Below, one piece after another: positions 25,760-39,100 of a stretch of DNA of 64,000 bases; positions within the stretch are counted from its first letter, which is position 1; every line of letters begins with the position of its first letter. A program made the translations under genes and the position numbers. The notes below the pieces were generated by a model that was not told the origin of the DNA, ran no database searches, and saw nothing but the letters and a program-made list of their open reading frames with translations. The stretch is from Plasmodium malariae (taxonomy: Eukaryota; Apicomplexa; Aconoidasida; Haemosporida; Plasmodiidae). The DNA lies in NCBI RefSeq assembly GCF_900090045.1, contig NC_041782.1, positions 2,754,519 to 2,818,518 on the forward strand, in the 5' to 3' direction.

Positions 25760-28009
25760 TATTAAATTCATCGATTAAAGAAAAGAGTTTTTTCATATAA
25801 TTAGTAAAGGTATTCTTTATGCTTAATGATATTATCTTCGCAAAAACACCTGTGTCTTGTATGTACATAAATTTTATTATAATTCATATATAATATATAT
25901 ATGTACTCACCCATAAAAGTAAAAGGTATTTATTAAATATTTATTATGGTTCTATTTTTCATTTACTATTATACTGTATTTTTATGAGTTAATTTATTAT
26001 TGTCACTTGTTATACATATATATATATATTGTTTCATTGTAATATTAAATACGTATAACTAAATATTTCTGACAAAAGTAAGAACTATATGTGAGAAAAT
26101 TATATGCATAAAGTTTTAATGTAAAATTTTATCATATAGTATATGATCGCCATTTATTTGATATACAAGTTTGGAATTAATACAAATTCACTCAATTATT
26201 AAGGTAATATAGGTTATTAAGAATTTTATATTTTTATAGTCTTTTTTATGGTTATAATTGATTATATGTAGAATTTCTTAAAGAAATTTATTATATAATC
26301 GTTTTAATTTAAATATATATTGTTGTTTCTTATATACTAAAACTAAAACTATATGATCTATTTTTTGTCAGTATGTATATTTTATAGAAATATTAAGAAA
26401 TATTCTTTGGAAATTATTATGAGAGGTAGATGTTTCAAAGATTATTTCATATAAAAATATTTTTAATATATTTTTCGATTTTATGTATACTTTAGAATGA
26501 AATTAAAAATATAAACTAATAATATTTTTGTTTTATAAATTAATTCTTAGTAGTACATTACAAATTTTGGAATTAATGAAAGTTTATAAATAAATGAATG
26601 GCTTAAAATACATGTATCATTATATAACTTGCATAATGATTAGATAAAAAACTATTTGATAAGAATTACTTAGATATCTGTAAATAAATAAATTTATTAA
26701 TTAAAATTTATTATATTTTTTTGTTTTTAATTGTATAAAGACAAAAGTTTTTTTGTATGAATATTAATCTATAATTAGCAAGCTTTATAGAATACTTATT
26801 CGTTTTGTTCTGTCTTAAATAATATGCATTTTATAAAAAAAAATAATATAGATATAATAATGTTTAATTAAACAATTTGAAAATAAATTTTAAGGTAAGT
26901 AAACTTTTTTCATAACATCATAATATGTAGATAATCAATGATATATTTGTGGTACTTTACATTTTTCTTCTTTACGTTTGTTTACAGCAGAAATTGTAGA
27001 TACCAAAATATGTTCTAAAGGATAAGGATTATACATTAATAACAAAGAATTTTATTGGATGTTTTTAATATTTTTTTAATAATATAAACTTATGTAAACA
27101 AAAATCCAAGTTATATTATATGCTAATTAATAAAAATATTATACTTTTATGAAAACTATAAGCCGCAGTATATTTTAATCTTAATATTATACTGTCTTTT
27201 GACTAAAAGTTTCAATTATATGAGGATAATATATATTATTTTTCATTAAATTTATATATGAACATTTACGTTATATAAGTTAAGTTTTTTAAAAAATGCC
27301 ATTATGTAAATTAAAGTTTATTCCTAAAATTAAAACCAATATTTTGTTAGTTACCATACGACATGGGCATTTAAAAATATATTGCATAACGTGTGAAAGA
27401 ACCTATGTATTTACATTTTTCGAAAAAACACGCGTAGTTCTAGAAAATTTGGCATAATATTTAAATAAACATTAATAAAAAAGTTCACTTCTAAAAAAAA
27501 TTTCATTATGTTTCTTTATAATTTCTATTTTTTTAATATATTACTTTTAAATATATATATTTATTTAAAAAAAAAAAAAACACATTAAATTGAAAATTTT
27601 AAATTATTTTGTTTATAAAAAATATTATAAGTTAAACTTAATTTAAAATAATAAATTTCAAAAATTATCATACAAAAATAAAATATCAATCAAAATTTTT
27701 ATTTAAAAAATATTTTTCTTCATTGATTAGATAGTATATAATAAATTTTATTTTTTATATATCTTATAGTATATAAAATACAGTATATGATTAATCAGTA
27801 AATAAATAATGTGTTATAATTCACATAACATATAATGTTGTTTTTTTCATATAATATAACAGTTATTTTAGTTATATTATTAATATGTTTAATAATATTT
27901 ACATGTAATTCTAAAATAGAATCTTAATAAAATTCGATTTTTTAATAGAATAAAATTCGAAATATTTGTAATTATTTTGTATTACGTAGATAAATGTATA
28001 ATATATATA
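25760..28009. other. Intergenic region, nothing recognised
   Basis: About 2.2 kb of spacer between the family C pseudogene and the next doublet. No ORF, signal exon or RNA was seen. Confidence 0.5.
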
Positions 28010-28431
28010 TTATATACCTACTACATATTCTATATAAGCTCAATATTTCTAAATATTAATGGAACATATACTTTTCTTTTTACATTATTATGAAAAGGAT
28101 TAAAAAAAAAATATTTTAATCAATACATTACGTTAAATATTTAAATAACATGTTCTGATTATTTATGAATGTATTCAATTTATTTATTTAAAATGAACGT
28201 TTATTTTTTTTATAGTAGCTTTAACATAAAATTTTAATAGTATAATTTTTCGATTATTTCTTTTTGTAAATGTAATATTTATTATAGTTATATATATTTT
28301 ATTAAGTATTCACATAGAGGTAAAAATAAGAGATTTTAAAATATATATAGCATACCTTGTATTAGCAAGTATATAATAATATTATTATTATTTTATTTAA
28401 TATATAAAATAAAATATTAATGACGAATATT
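28010..28431 (+). promoter_or_regulatory. Group B type upstream region
   Basis: CTACATATTCTATATAAGC near 28020 sits about 410 bases before the start, like the TTCTCTAYATT strings before the other fam genes. AGTTATATATATTTTATTAAG from about 28286, then TATTCACATAGAGGTAAAAA, is closely similar to 16176-16215 before the other group B gene. This is inferred to be promoter or 5'UTR sequence. Confidence 0.5.
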
Positions 28432-29349
28432 ATGGAACAAAAAATTAATCTAATATTATTTATTAAAATTACTGCGTTTTTCCTATTAACATGGATATGT
28501 CATTTTAACCGTTATGTAGTATGATAGTATTATTTAAGGATATTTGTATTATATTTATTCTCAGTATTTTATATTTATTAATAATAATTTTTTTTTTACG
28601 TTAGTTTTTACATTCTACTAAATAGTACATATTTAATTTTTTTTTTTTTTTAGAGGATTTTTAACAGATCTGTGAATGAGAAATTGGACTTTGATCATAA
28701 ATTCGGCACAATAAATCATCGATTACTAGGAAAACATAAACAGTATATGAGTTCAAATAATATAGGGTTAAAGGACGATATGTCAAATTATGGGGAATGG
28801 AAAAAAAGAAATTTATCTAATAATGAAAAAGGGTCGAAAGAAATAAAAAAACAAGCTAATAGAAGCATACTAGATAAGGCGCAATACTATACAGAAGTAT
28901 TAGATTATAATAATGGAATGTTTGATGGAAAGTATTTTCATTTTGAAAAAAAATGGATAAAAAAAAAAGATTATGACGCTTTTCTTGAAAAAAACAGGAG
29001 AATTCAAAATATAGCTTTAAAAAAAATAAAATTTAGAAGTTACGGATGTGGAATTACTATAATCTTTTTTTTTTTCTTATTGGGAATAGGATTACCCATA
29101 TTACGTGTGTATGAATCAGTTAAGGAGGCACTTTTTACACCATTTAAAACTTGTTGGGAATTTATATACACCACATTAGGTCTAGGAGGTGTTGCAGAAG
29201 CACAAGCAGTAATACCAGGAGTAGAACATTTTTTTCTAGCAACATTTGTCATAATTACCATTATATTAGCTGTTTTAATCATATTAATTATCCCTAAGAT
29301 CTTACGAAATAATGAAAAATATAAGAAAATTAAGTATATATCTGAGTAG
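28432..29349 (+). CDS. fam-l/fam-m superfamily exported protein, group B (260 aa)
   Basis: Exon 1 is 28432-28518 (87 nt, MEQKINLILFIKITAF...WICHF, donor GTATGA). Exon 2 is 28654-29349 after a long T run and TAG; both are phase 0. The signal-like exon is followed by a PEXEL-like NHRLLGKHKQ (residues about 51-60; the fifth position is K). Group B markers are intact: QYYTEVLDYNNGMFDGKYFH at about 106-125, then FEKKWIKKKDY and RRIQNIALKKIKFRSYG. Helices are at about 160-179 (ending GIGLPIL) and 222-243. The tail is PKILRNNEKYKKIKYISE. Between the helices it carries FTPFKTCWEFIYTTLGL, which is also nearly present in the broken 60455 locus, its closest relative in the window. The role is export to the host cell; function is unknown. 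The fam-m label is likely. Confidence 0.93.
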
Positions 29350-30000
29350 CATGAATAATTATAAGTATGTATTTTTTTGTAATAAAGTTATTAATATAAT
29401 ATGATATTTTTGATATTTTTAATTTTATGTTATTAATAGATATGACTATGATTATTCTAACTTTACAAATACATGTGTTGCATAAACGGGATTTTTTATG
29501 ACCGCAGTAAAAAATTAACTTTTTAATTTTTCTAAGAATCATAACATTCTAATGTCTTAAATTATATATTTTAATGTATTAATTAATCTTTATTAAATTC
29601 ATTTGATAAAATATATATATTTATGTATTTATATGCATTTTTATGAAAATTAATCTATTGTTCTTTAAATTAAATGTATACTGTCGCAATAGATATATCC
29701 TTTTTGAATATTGTGATAATTTGTATTTTAATAAATAAGTGCTTTTTTATATTTTATATCTTGTTCTAGACTAAAATTGTTACTTGTTAACGTTAAGTAA
29801 ATGTTTTATTATATTAAGGTTAACACTAAATGTGACTTGTTTTGTATTTTATTAAAGGTATTGAAGATATATAATTATATTGATATGTGCGTATTATATA
29901 TATTTTTAATTTATGCAAGAACTTAATACTCTATTTATATGTTATAATTTATGTAAAATATTTTATAAAAAGTACTTACTATTAAAATATCCTTAATACC
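29350..30000 (+). repeat. 3' flank shared with 61379-62000
   Basis: Downstream of the 28432 stop codon the sequence matches the 3' flank of the 60455 pseudogene for several hundred bases. Shared strings include ATGTGTTG/TATA..., AAAAAATTAACTT, CTTTTTTGAATATTGT.ATAATTT, and AATAAATAAGTGCT. This is conserved non-coding 3' sequence, useful for placing the recombination seen at 60455. Confidence 0.7.
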
Positions 30001-31449
30001 TTTTAATTCCTTATGCATTGCATAAATGCGAAATTATATATATAATGAAAAAAATATCCATATTAAATAGGGATTATTTATAATATTGTACTAAATATGT
30101 TATTCTAAACCAATGTATTTAATTGAAGAATCAAAAATATTTATCATTTTTTATTATGCTTAATTATAGCATTAATTAAATTTTGCAAAAATTAAATAAA
30201 TATATTTTAAATTGAAACATAATAAAGAAATATATTTTATATTTAATTTTTTATGTAGCCCGTAGATTAAATTAGTTAATTAAATTTAATCATATATTTA
30301 TATTAGTACGTACGAATCCTTTTTTTTGCGTTCTAATAATAGTGAATTTCTGATAATGTAATATATAATTGTAAAATTCTAAATTATCTGTAATATTAAT
30401 GAAAATAAATAAATATTTTATAGATACTTATCATTTTATGTAGGTATTTATTTCTATTTTTGTTCCATATTTGTCATTTCCTATATATGTATTTAGTAAT
30501 GCTTACGTTATATTTTAAATATATATTATATATATACTTATAGATTATATTGACTATTAGTAATTCCTTAATACTTAAAACATTAATTTTTTAAATAAAA
30601 TAAAGTAAAAATATAGGAATTTTTATTTTAAACAATTCGTAAATAAAGGTTTATATTTTCAGTTATGTTTCATGGATCAGTGTTTATTTTATTTCTATGT
30701 AGTCACTACATATTTTTACAATTTTAGTTTTTTTATAGATTTTATGAAGGAGTTATCTTTGAGTATTACAAAGATGCTCTAATATATATACTGATATTCT
30801 CTCATACTTTTTTACTATTACGCTTGTGTATATTTTGATTCAATTTCATTATAAATAATCACTTAAGAATTTATTATAATATAAAAATATAAGAAAAATA
30901 AATATTAATTTTCATTCTTGAAAAAATGAAAAATATATATTAATGAACCATTATTACACTACTAATAATACTTTGCATACAAGATTTATCGATTTCTTTT
31001 ATTTTATTAAATCAGAACTCCATCTAAATGTAAATATTTTATTAAAAATAAAAAGAATAAAGTTGAAAATTTAAAAACATATTTTTTACAAATTATGAAA
31101 TGAATTTAGCTTAATTAAAAATAATAATTTTCAAAAACACTCATACAAAGATTTTAGTATATGTACATTTGACATAATATTGTTTCATATATTTTGTATC
31201 TTTCTATAATTTATATTTTTTAAATATATTTTAGCCTTTTAAAAAATGAAAGGGTCATAATATGACATTGAATACTGTACAACATGATGTTATCTTCATT
31301 TAGAATTTCTATTATTCGGTTATTATAATAATTAACATTATTTATGTATAATATTAAACTTTTGGAAAAATATATATTTTTAAAATTAAAATTGTTAATG
31401 TAAATATATTGTTAAAATTAATTATAATAAAAATATATTGATAATTATA
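30001..31449. other. Spacer between doublet partners, nothing recognised
   Basis: A+T-rich intergenic DNA separating the group B gene at 28432 from the group A gene at 31892. No gene was seen. Confidence 0.5.
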
Positions 31450-31891
31450 TTATCTATATTCTATACATACTATATTCTGTATATTCCATGTACTACATAA
31501 ACTGAATATTCCGAAATATTAAGCAATCTTATATTTTTTTATTTTTAAATATTAATACTGCATTATTTAATTTCACTAATATATTAAATAATTATATTAT
31601 GTATGTCATTTTACTATGAATGAATTTAGAATATTTTATTTCAATGAAAATTTATTTTTTAGAACAAAAATTAATATAAAAATTACATAATATATTTAAA
31701 TGTTATATATCTTTGTATGAGTTGTGGAAAACATTATAGATATATATAATCTATTAACATTTTACGAATGAAAACCTAAATAAAGATATTTTAAATAAAT
31801 ATATCATTATTTATCCTCAGAAGTCTATTATTCAATTATTTATATTTACTATACTTAATACGTTACAATAATATATATATATATATATATG
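31450..31891 (+). promoter_or_regulatory. Group A gene upstream region ending in (AT)10
   Basis: TATCTATATTCTATACATAC around 31451, with repeats of TATTC, lies about 430 bases before the start, like the other fam promoters. The CTTATCTCTGTTGT motif of the other group A genes is not evident. An uninterrupted (AT)10 tract at 31871-31890 abuts the start codon with a single base between them, so repeat length variation could alter the 5'UTR. Confidence 0.5.
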
Positions 31892-32862
31892 ATGGAAAAA
31901 TATATTATGTTTCCCTTATTTATTAATTTTTCTGCTTTTATTGTTTTAATTTGGATATGTAATTTCAGCAATGACACTGTATGATATAAACATATATGCA
32001 TATTTATATTATTCTTATTTTTCTTGTTTCGTTTTTATTAATGCTGTTTTTCATCTTTAGATTATTTATTCTTTTAAATGACAAACATTACCTGTTTTTT
32101 TTAAAGCATAACAAATCAATAGGTGAAAATCCGAATATATATGGAAAATTAGATTTAAGAACATATAGATTACTTGCAAATTGTAACAAGCATAAAGATT
32201 CAAGTGTTACAGGACTAAAAGAATGTATATCATATAATGCAGGGAACGAAAATAAAAATATGTATAGTGATGAAAAATGGATCAATACAAAAAACGAATA
32301 TTCAAATGCAAGTTCAACAAAGAATAAGATATATCACAAACAAACTATGAAAAATAAATCTAATATATTTGAAACAAAAAAATATTCTTATCTTGAAAAA
32401 AAAATATTCAAGGAAATAGATTATTTCAATTTTCTTAAAATGAACAGAACAATTAATAATAAAGTCTACGAAAAAGCAGTACTTAAAAAATGCAGATTAA
32501 GAATTTTTATACCTGTAATATTGTTAATGTTGTTATCAATATTCCTCCTATTAGACATTTTTTGCGGTAACGGACTTTTGGGAGGAATGTATTGGTTACT
32601 GCATCAGTTTTCACCTGGATGGTCTAAAACATTAAATAATATATTGAAAGAATCCCCCTTAAAATCGTTATTAGAGTATACGTATGAAATGCTGAAAGAT
32701 AATGGAAAAAAAGTAAGTGTTACTTCTTATTCTGGACCTTTTCTGATGAACCTCTTATATTTTGTACCCCTAATTTTATTATGTATAATATGTATATTAA
32801 CAATTGTTTATTACCATAAAAAAGTTAAGAAATATGAAAAAATTAAGTTTAGAAAAAGGTAA
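31892..32862 (+). CDS. fam-l/fam-m superfamily exported protein, group A (280 aa)
   Basis: Exon 1 is 31892-31978 (87 nt, MEKYIMFPLFINFSAF..., donor GTATGA). Exon 2 is 32107-32862. The acceptor is TTTTTTTTAAAG ending at 32106; the earlier AG at 32060 would meet a stop within seven codons, so the later one was chosen, and it restores HNKSIGEN, matching the usual position. PEXEL-like RTYRLLANC is at about 47-55 (fifth position N). Group A markers: ETKKYSYLEKKIFKEIDY at about 118-135, NRTINNKVYEK, helices at about 162-180 and 244-265, and tail HKKVKKYEKIKFRKR. It is the doublet partner of the 28432 group B gene, here in reversed order compared with the first doublet. Predicted exported membrane protein; function unknown. 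Confidence 0.92.
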
Positions 32863-35252
32863 AACGAATAATAAGGTATATGTTTTTTTATGTAACGAAT
32901 TATTTGTTATAAGGAAATACCTATATTATATATAGCTATGCACTTAAATATTTATACAATTGTTTTAACTTTATGAATATAACTGCATATAAATAGATTT
33001 TTTGATAAAAAAATGTTTAAAACTATATTCTTATTTTTTCCTTGAATTTATATGTATTCATATTTTTCAAAATAAACTTTAATTTATTATTTAAATTTAT
33101 TTAAAAATTATGCTTTATTATATATATTTGCGTAATTATATAAGTATTTATGAAAAATACATATCTATGAGTTATACATAATATGTAATTGTACTATTCA
33201 TAAAAGTTTATTAAAATTGTGTGTTAATTTATATTTGAACTATAAGAAATGGCATTGCATGTTTTTCATTAAATTCCAATCTAATTTTATTATTTGTTAT
33301 AACAATTAAAAAAATGCATCATTATTATTGAATTAAAAATTTATGTGGCTTGTTTTATATTTATTGGAACGAAGTAAATATATTTGGTTTGAAAGATAAA
33401 AATAATTGTATATATATATAATTCTAATGTTTATTATATATAATAAGTTTTTATAAGAAATCTTTTATAGAATATATTTATTCTAATAACTTATTAAGAG
33501 TAATTTACATTTATTTTTTTTTGCATGATATAAAAGGTAGAATACATTCATATAATAAAATATTATTTTCATGAATGTGTTCTATTTGTAGTTGCTTAAT
33601 AACGAAAGAATTATAAATACTTCACAATAGAATTAATAATTAAAACAAATTAATTTATTATTATTAATCGCATTTTTAATTAAATTTCGGTAACTATAAT
33701 TAAATATATATTTAATGAAAATCTGCAATCACTTAAAATATATATACGTATAATTTATATTCATTATTATTGGATACGATTAATGAAATAAAGGTAGTTA
33801 TTCATTAATAGACGATGCGTTGAATTTGTTTATCTTTTTCTTTTTTTTTTTTTCGTAATGATAGTCCTATAAATATGTTTTATATATCTACAAAAATTCT
33901 CATATTAAGGGTAAAGAAAATAAAGATATATTCCAAACAAACATGCAAATAATATTCATGTATTATCTATAGATTTTTTCCTTTCCTTATTTTTGTAAAT
34001 GTATTATGTAAAGTGTTAATATAATTTAAAAAGTATATAAAAATATATATACTATGTATTATAGATTAGTAATTTTTTTAAATTAATATCTATAATATTT
34101 AAATCAAAATTAAGCTGAAAATAAGAATTATATTTTTATTCATAACTTATAAATACATAACATGATATGTGTGTGTTATTTAAATTTTAATATGTTGTAT
34201 TTAAAATTACTCTATATTTTTTTTTACTATATTTCATAAAATAAGTATAATGTATGAGGTACATTATAAAAATATTTTTTGAGTTAATTTAGTAAATATA
34301 TTTCATTTTATTAAATAAAGTTTTTCATAGATTCTAATGGAATTTACAATTTAATATTAATGTATGTTTTAATTGCTATAACTGAAAATATTTTAAAAAG
34401 TATTCTTTAATCAATTAAATAACACATGCACCCATTTTTAGTTATAAATGAATACTTAAATTTTGGAGATTTTGATATTAGCATTTAGGTAAAATTATGC
34501 ATGAATGTAATAAAAAGCATGTTAATAAAATATTTAATAAAAAACGCATATACATATTTTTTAATATTAAATATATTTATTTACTCAGGTATCTTATATT
34601 AATGTATACAATGTGGAATAATCTATTGCATTAATATGTTTTTTTTTTTGTATAAATTTTAATATAAACAAAAATAATTATTTGAACGGGAACTAATTCT
34701 TTCTCATTTAGTACTCGACTAGGAACAATATAAAAATGCAAAATATCCATGCATATTCACTATATATTAGATGGAAACTATTGTAATATAAACTATTACG
34801 GTCATTTTGCTTCATGTATATAATATTATAATTATTCTTATTTTGTTACTAGTAAGTTGAAATATGCATTTGTTAGAATATATATTATTTTTTTACTTGC
34901 TTTTAGACTATACATTATTATAAAAGATTTTCATAAATTTTAAAAACGTTTGAAAACAATTTACATATATTATATGAATATGTTTTTAAATAACATTCTG
35001 ATAATTACCATTAACTACTATGTATTGAAGGAAATCAGACAATACCAAGTAAATATAAGTTTCTAATTAAGATTAAATGAAATAACATTTGGGATTAATC
35101 TTAATTGTAATTAAAATATAATTTTCATTTATTACAAGACCAAATTTATAGAAATAGAATTCCATGTAATGTGTCATTTTTGTTTTATCGGTTTTACTTA
35201 TCCATGGAACTTATAGAATGTATAATACTAACAACCCAATTAAAATATTATA
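32863..35252. other. Intergenic region, nothing recognised
   Basis: About 2.4 kb downstream of the group A gene. There is a T run near 33838-33853, but no gene or RNA was supported. Confidence 0.5.
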
Positions 35253-35334
35253 ATGTATCTTGATTATAAATTCAGCAATCTAATATTATTTTTGATTATG
35301 CTTCTTATGCATGGTTTTGCGTCAAGAGTTATAG
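35253..35334 (+). pseudogene. Orphan signal-peptide-like exon
   Basis: ATG at 35253 opens MYLDYKFSNLILFLIMLLMH and continues GFASRVI up to a GTATAT donor-like site at 35335. The composition (charged start, long hydrophobic core, small residues before the end) is that of a Plasmodium signal-peptide exon, but it differs from both the MEQ and family C exon 1 types. No second exon with an open frame is apparent in the next kilobase, so it may be the remnant of a lost gene or a chance ORF. The surrounding 100 bases are slightly GC-richer than the spacer. Confidence 0.35.
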
Positions 35335-36199
35335 GTATATAAAAATTTTATTCTTATAATATAAGAAAACAAAATTTCTGCTACATAATACTTTTATAGC
35401 GCCAATTTTTATTAGATGAGATACTTTATGGTAATACACAATCCTTATATATCCATCTATAATATTTTTCAAATTTAGATAATATAATAAGTTAAAAAAT
35501 ATAGAATTTAAAAATACTGTATAAATTCAAGTAAGGAGAGTTAACTATACTAGTTAAAAAAGTAATGTAAAAAATCATTAAACTGAAATTTGTCAATTAA
35601 ATATTATATGGTATTACAATTTACATATATTAGCGTAGAAAATCAAATAAATATATATACGAATTAGTAACGAAATAATTTATATATTGTTAAAGTATTA
35701 TATAGGAATTTATTTGACATTTAACAAATATATAAATGGATTAGTACTTTTTATTTTTGATATATATAATAGACTTATATGTATATATTTATATAAATCT
35801 AAGTTCCTAATCACTCCTTTAAAATATAAAAAATAATTAAGATTATATAATATTCCCATTTAATAAAGGATATAACTAGAATATGATATAATAAATTAAG
35901 AAATTTATTTAAATAATTGTTTTAATGTCATAATTATTTTTTACTTCCTTGAAATATAATAATAAATTGCATACTATATATGTTATACAAGATAAAAAAA
36001 AAATTCTTTTTAACATCTGTGCATTTATAAATTTCAGAATCAGAATATAGTTACAGAATTGAACTGAAACATCTTTTACTTTTCTTTCTTCCTTCTTTAT
36101 TTATGTAATCTGCTGTATATATTAAAATTTTTAGTTTATTTTATTCTATATGTATTATGTAATTTTTTAGTCTCTTCAATTTTTATTCTGATATTTAGT
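35335..36199. other. Intergenic region, no second exon found
   Basis: Searched for an acceptor and open frame that could complete the signal-like exon at 35253; every frame closes within a few codons. A+T-rich spacer otherwise. Confidence 0.45.
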
Positions 36200-39100
36200 T
36201 TTTTATTTTATTACCTATTTAGGAACTACTTTCAAATATATACATATATATATGTGTAACAAATATAAAAAACATATGTAATGTATCTTTAAAATTTTCT
36301 TTACTTCAAATTTTCACTTCTCCCTTTTACCTATATTTTATAATAATATTTTATTTATTTGTTTTCTTTTTGGAATTACTATTTTAAAAATTAGATTCAT
36401 AAAATAAAAAATTATTAAATATTAATGGAATTTCTTAATGAAGGATTATTAAAATTAATAAAGAGTACAATTTATGTTCAGTTATTGTGACACAGTCACT
36501 GAATAGTGAATATTTATTTAATCTGTTATAATAATATTTTTGATATATGTAATTATAATTGAAAAAAATTATTTTATTTTTTTCTATTTCTGTAAAGTTA
36601 TTAGTAGTATGTTTATGTATTGACAGATTCTGCATGTATAAATTTCTATAAAAAAAAAAAAAATTTAGTTAATATGTACATTGCATATCTATATGAACAT
36701 CATTAAAAATACGCATTAAATTTATTAGATCACTTATATCTCTATCGAGGGGACTTATTCTTAGTAAAAAAATGTTAATATGAAAAAGGGGAGAATGGGA
36801 AATAAGGAAAACAATAAATGACCGAGCCATGGAAAGGTGCCCACAAAAAAAATAAAAAAAGAAAAATGTTAAAAGAAAAAAATCATAAAATATAGTTAAG
36901 TACAATAATATATATGTGAATGTAATTCCCATTTAAAAACTTTTTTTTTATTATCATGTTTATCCTTTTAAGGAGAAAACTGAAAAGATGTATTCTACAA
37001 TCAAAGGACGAATATACACATAAATAGTAAATAAAAAGTGGTAATTAATGAAAAACACAAAAAGGGAGTGTATCAGTTTACAGTAATGTTTTACTTTATT
37101 TTTTTGTTCTTATTTAATTTATGAAATAGAGAAAAAACAAAATAAATCTATAATTATGTATCTTCTTTGGAATTGGTAATATAAGAATTGAACAAAAGAA
37201 TTTTGAAGAATTTTTATGTGTCACGTATGTTGCTATACTGTATACATATATGTGTACATGCTTATGTTCATAATGATATGCATGTATATATATATACAAT
37301 CCATATGGTGATCTGTCAATATACATACTTTCGTATATGTACCTTTTTATAATTCTCAAGATGCATGTTTGCTTTTATACCTTTTAAAATACTTTATGTT
37401 ACTTTACAATAATATTAAAAGGATTAATGTAAAAATCTATCTGCTCAAAATAAGAGAATATTAAAAATTTAAAGCAGATAAACGAAATAAAATGCATTTT
37501 ATATGGTATGCTTTATATTTATCTTCTTATGACTGCATTTCGATTATATATTATTGTGACTGAGTACGATACATATATATATTTATTTATGTTGTCTCCC
37601 CCTGTGGATGCGACACGAATAAAGAAATCCTATTAGAAAAATATTTTTATAAAGGTATTGATGTATAAATAATCCATTTAAAATAAAATAAATTGAATAT
37701 TATATTTATTTTAAGAAGATAACTTTATGTATATAAGTAACTGATATGAGTGCACAATTGTATTCATGTCTGTGTATATGCATCGGATAGCATTATTCAT
37801 AAGGAATTGCTTATTTATGAATATAACACGCATGTATTTATATTTCGTATACTACCTTTTCTTATATATAATAGAATGTTTATATTGAAAAACTTTAACT
37901 GAAAGTACATATATGCATACATGTACCCATACATACATGTACATATACATACAAGTACACATACATAAATGTATACGTAAATACATATATACATGGACAC
38001 ATTTGGATATTGGAAGTTTGTTTATGTGTTATTGCTCACAGTACGTTCTTATGATACCCCTTTATACTTGTTTACATGTAATTGGAAGTTTATGTTTACT
38101 GGAAATAATAGAACAAATAATAAAATTCTCATAAATGCCATAGGTGTAGAACAGCCATGAATGATGAACATTGCAGGAAGTACTTCTGTTAAGGAAGTAA
38201 TTAAAAAAAAAGAAAAGAAAGAAAGTATATGTTAAAGCACTTTAACGTGGTGTTGCTTTAATTAATTAGTTTCACAGAATACTTGTTTAAGAGTAGCCCA
38301 TTTTATATCGCGTTTGAATTATAAATGTACTTTTTATTAACTTTATTAAAGGTTCTTATAAAATTTTTTAATTGGTACACCTGTAGTAACAACATAGAAA
38401 GTACAAACGCTAGAATAAAAAAGAAAATGCACAATATGAACATGCATAAAGCTAAAACTTATATAATTATTAATTCATCGTACTATAATGAAGCAGAGTT
38501 TATGTGTACTCGTAGGAGTGAATATAAATATGATGGACTTATGATTGTATACACATGTTTTCAATAATCACAGCGCATAAATATGCATGTAAAGAGTATG
38601 AACATTTAATAAAAAATAAATATGAACAAACAACCTGCGCATGAAAATTTTAATATGAAATATTAGTTAAAATGGAACATAAAAAAAAAGACAGTTACTC
38701 AATAATTTTTGTTGTTTTATTTTGTAAAAAATACATAAGATAAATGTATCTAAACTTATTTGTAATATGAAAGTTTTAAATATATTTAAAAAAAAATAAA
38801 CCAATTAGAAAAATTAAATGTCATTAAATCACCAGAGTACAATGTAACATAGAAGGATAAAACTCGTAATCATCTACATTATTGCGCTCATTTTAGCATA
38901 TATATGTTTGTGTGGACATTATTCATAGAACTCCTTGTAGTATTACTTTTGAAAAGTTCTAATAGTTCTATAGTAAGAATTCTTAAAGAAATATTAACGA
39001 AATAATAGAAAAATAATAATTTCGATGAAAATATAGACAACAAGTATTAATATATTTTTAAATCAAATATTGAAATAAAAGAAGTCATATACCCTATTAT

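Noticed and set aside
29040..29282. 80-codon minus-strand ORF inside the 28432 gene
   Set aside because: Antisense shadow of the group B exon 2, whose frame is clearly coding.
31996..32106. Hydrophobic N-terminal extension in front of the 31892 exon 2
   Set aside because: Intron sequence. The true signal peptide is in exon 1 at 31892-31978, and the TTTAAAG acceptor at 32106 restores the conserved N-terminus of exon 2.
32088..32285. 65-codon minus-strand ORF inside the 31892 gene
   Set aside because: Antisense shadow of the group A exon 2.
36669..36932. 87-codon minus-strand ORF rich in F, I and L
   Set aside because: It is the complement of a purine-rich tract, which gives spurious hydrophobic ORFs; it is not preserved in the copy at 53.3 kb.
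37900..38000. Possible CRISPR-like or short tandem array in the CATA/TGTA-rich stretch
   Set aside because: The units are irregular, there are no spacers, and the genome is eukaryotic; this is microsatellite-like low complexity.
38325..38567. 80-codon plus-strand ORF in the GC-richer block
   Set aside because: The frame is not kept in the duplicated copy near 54800-55050, there is no splice or signal exon, and the composition matches the surrounding non-coding block.
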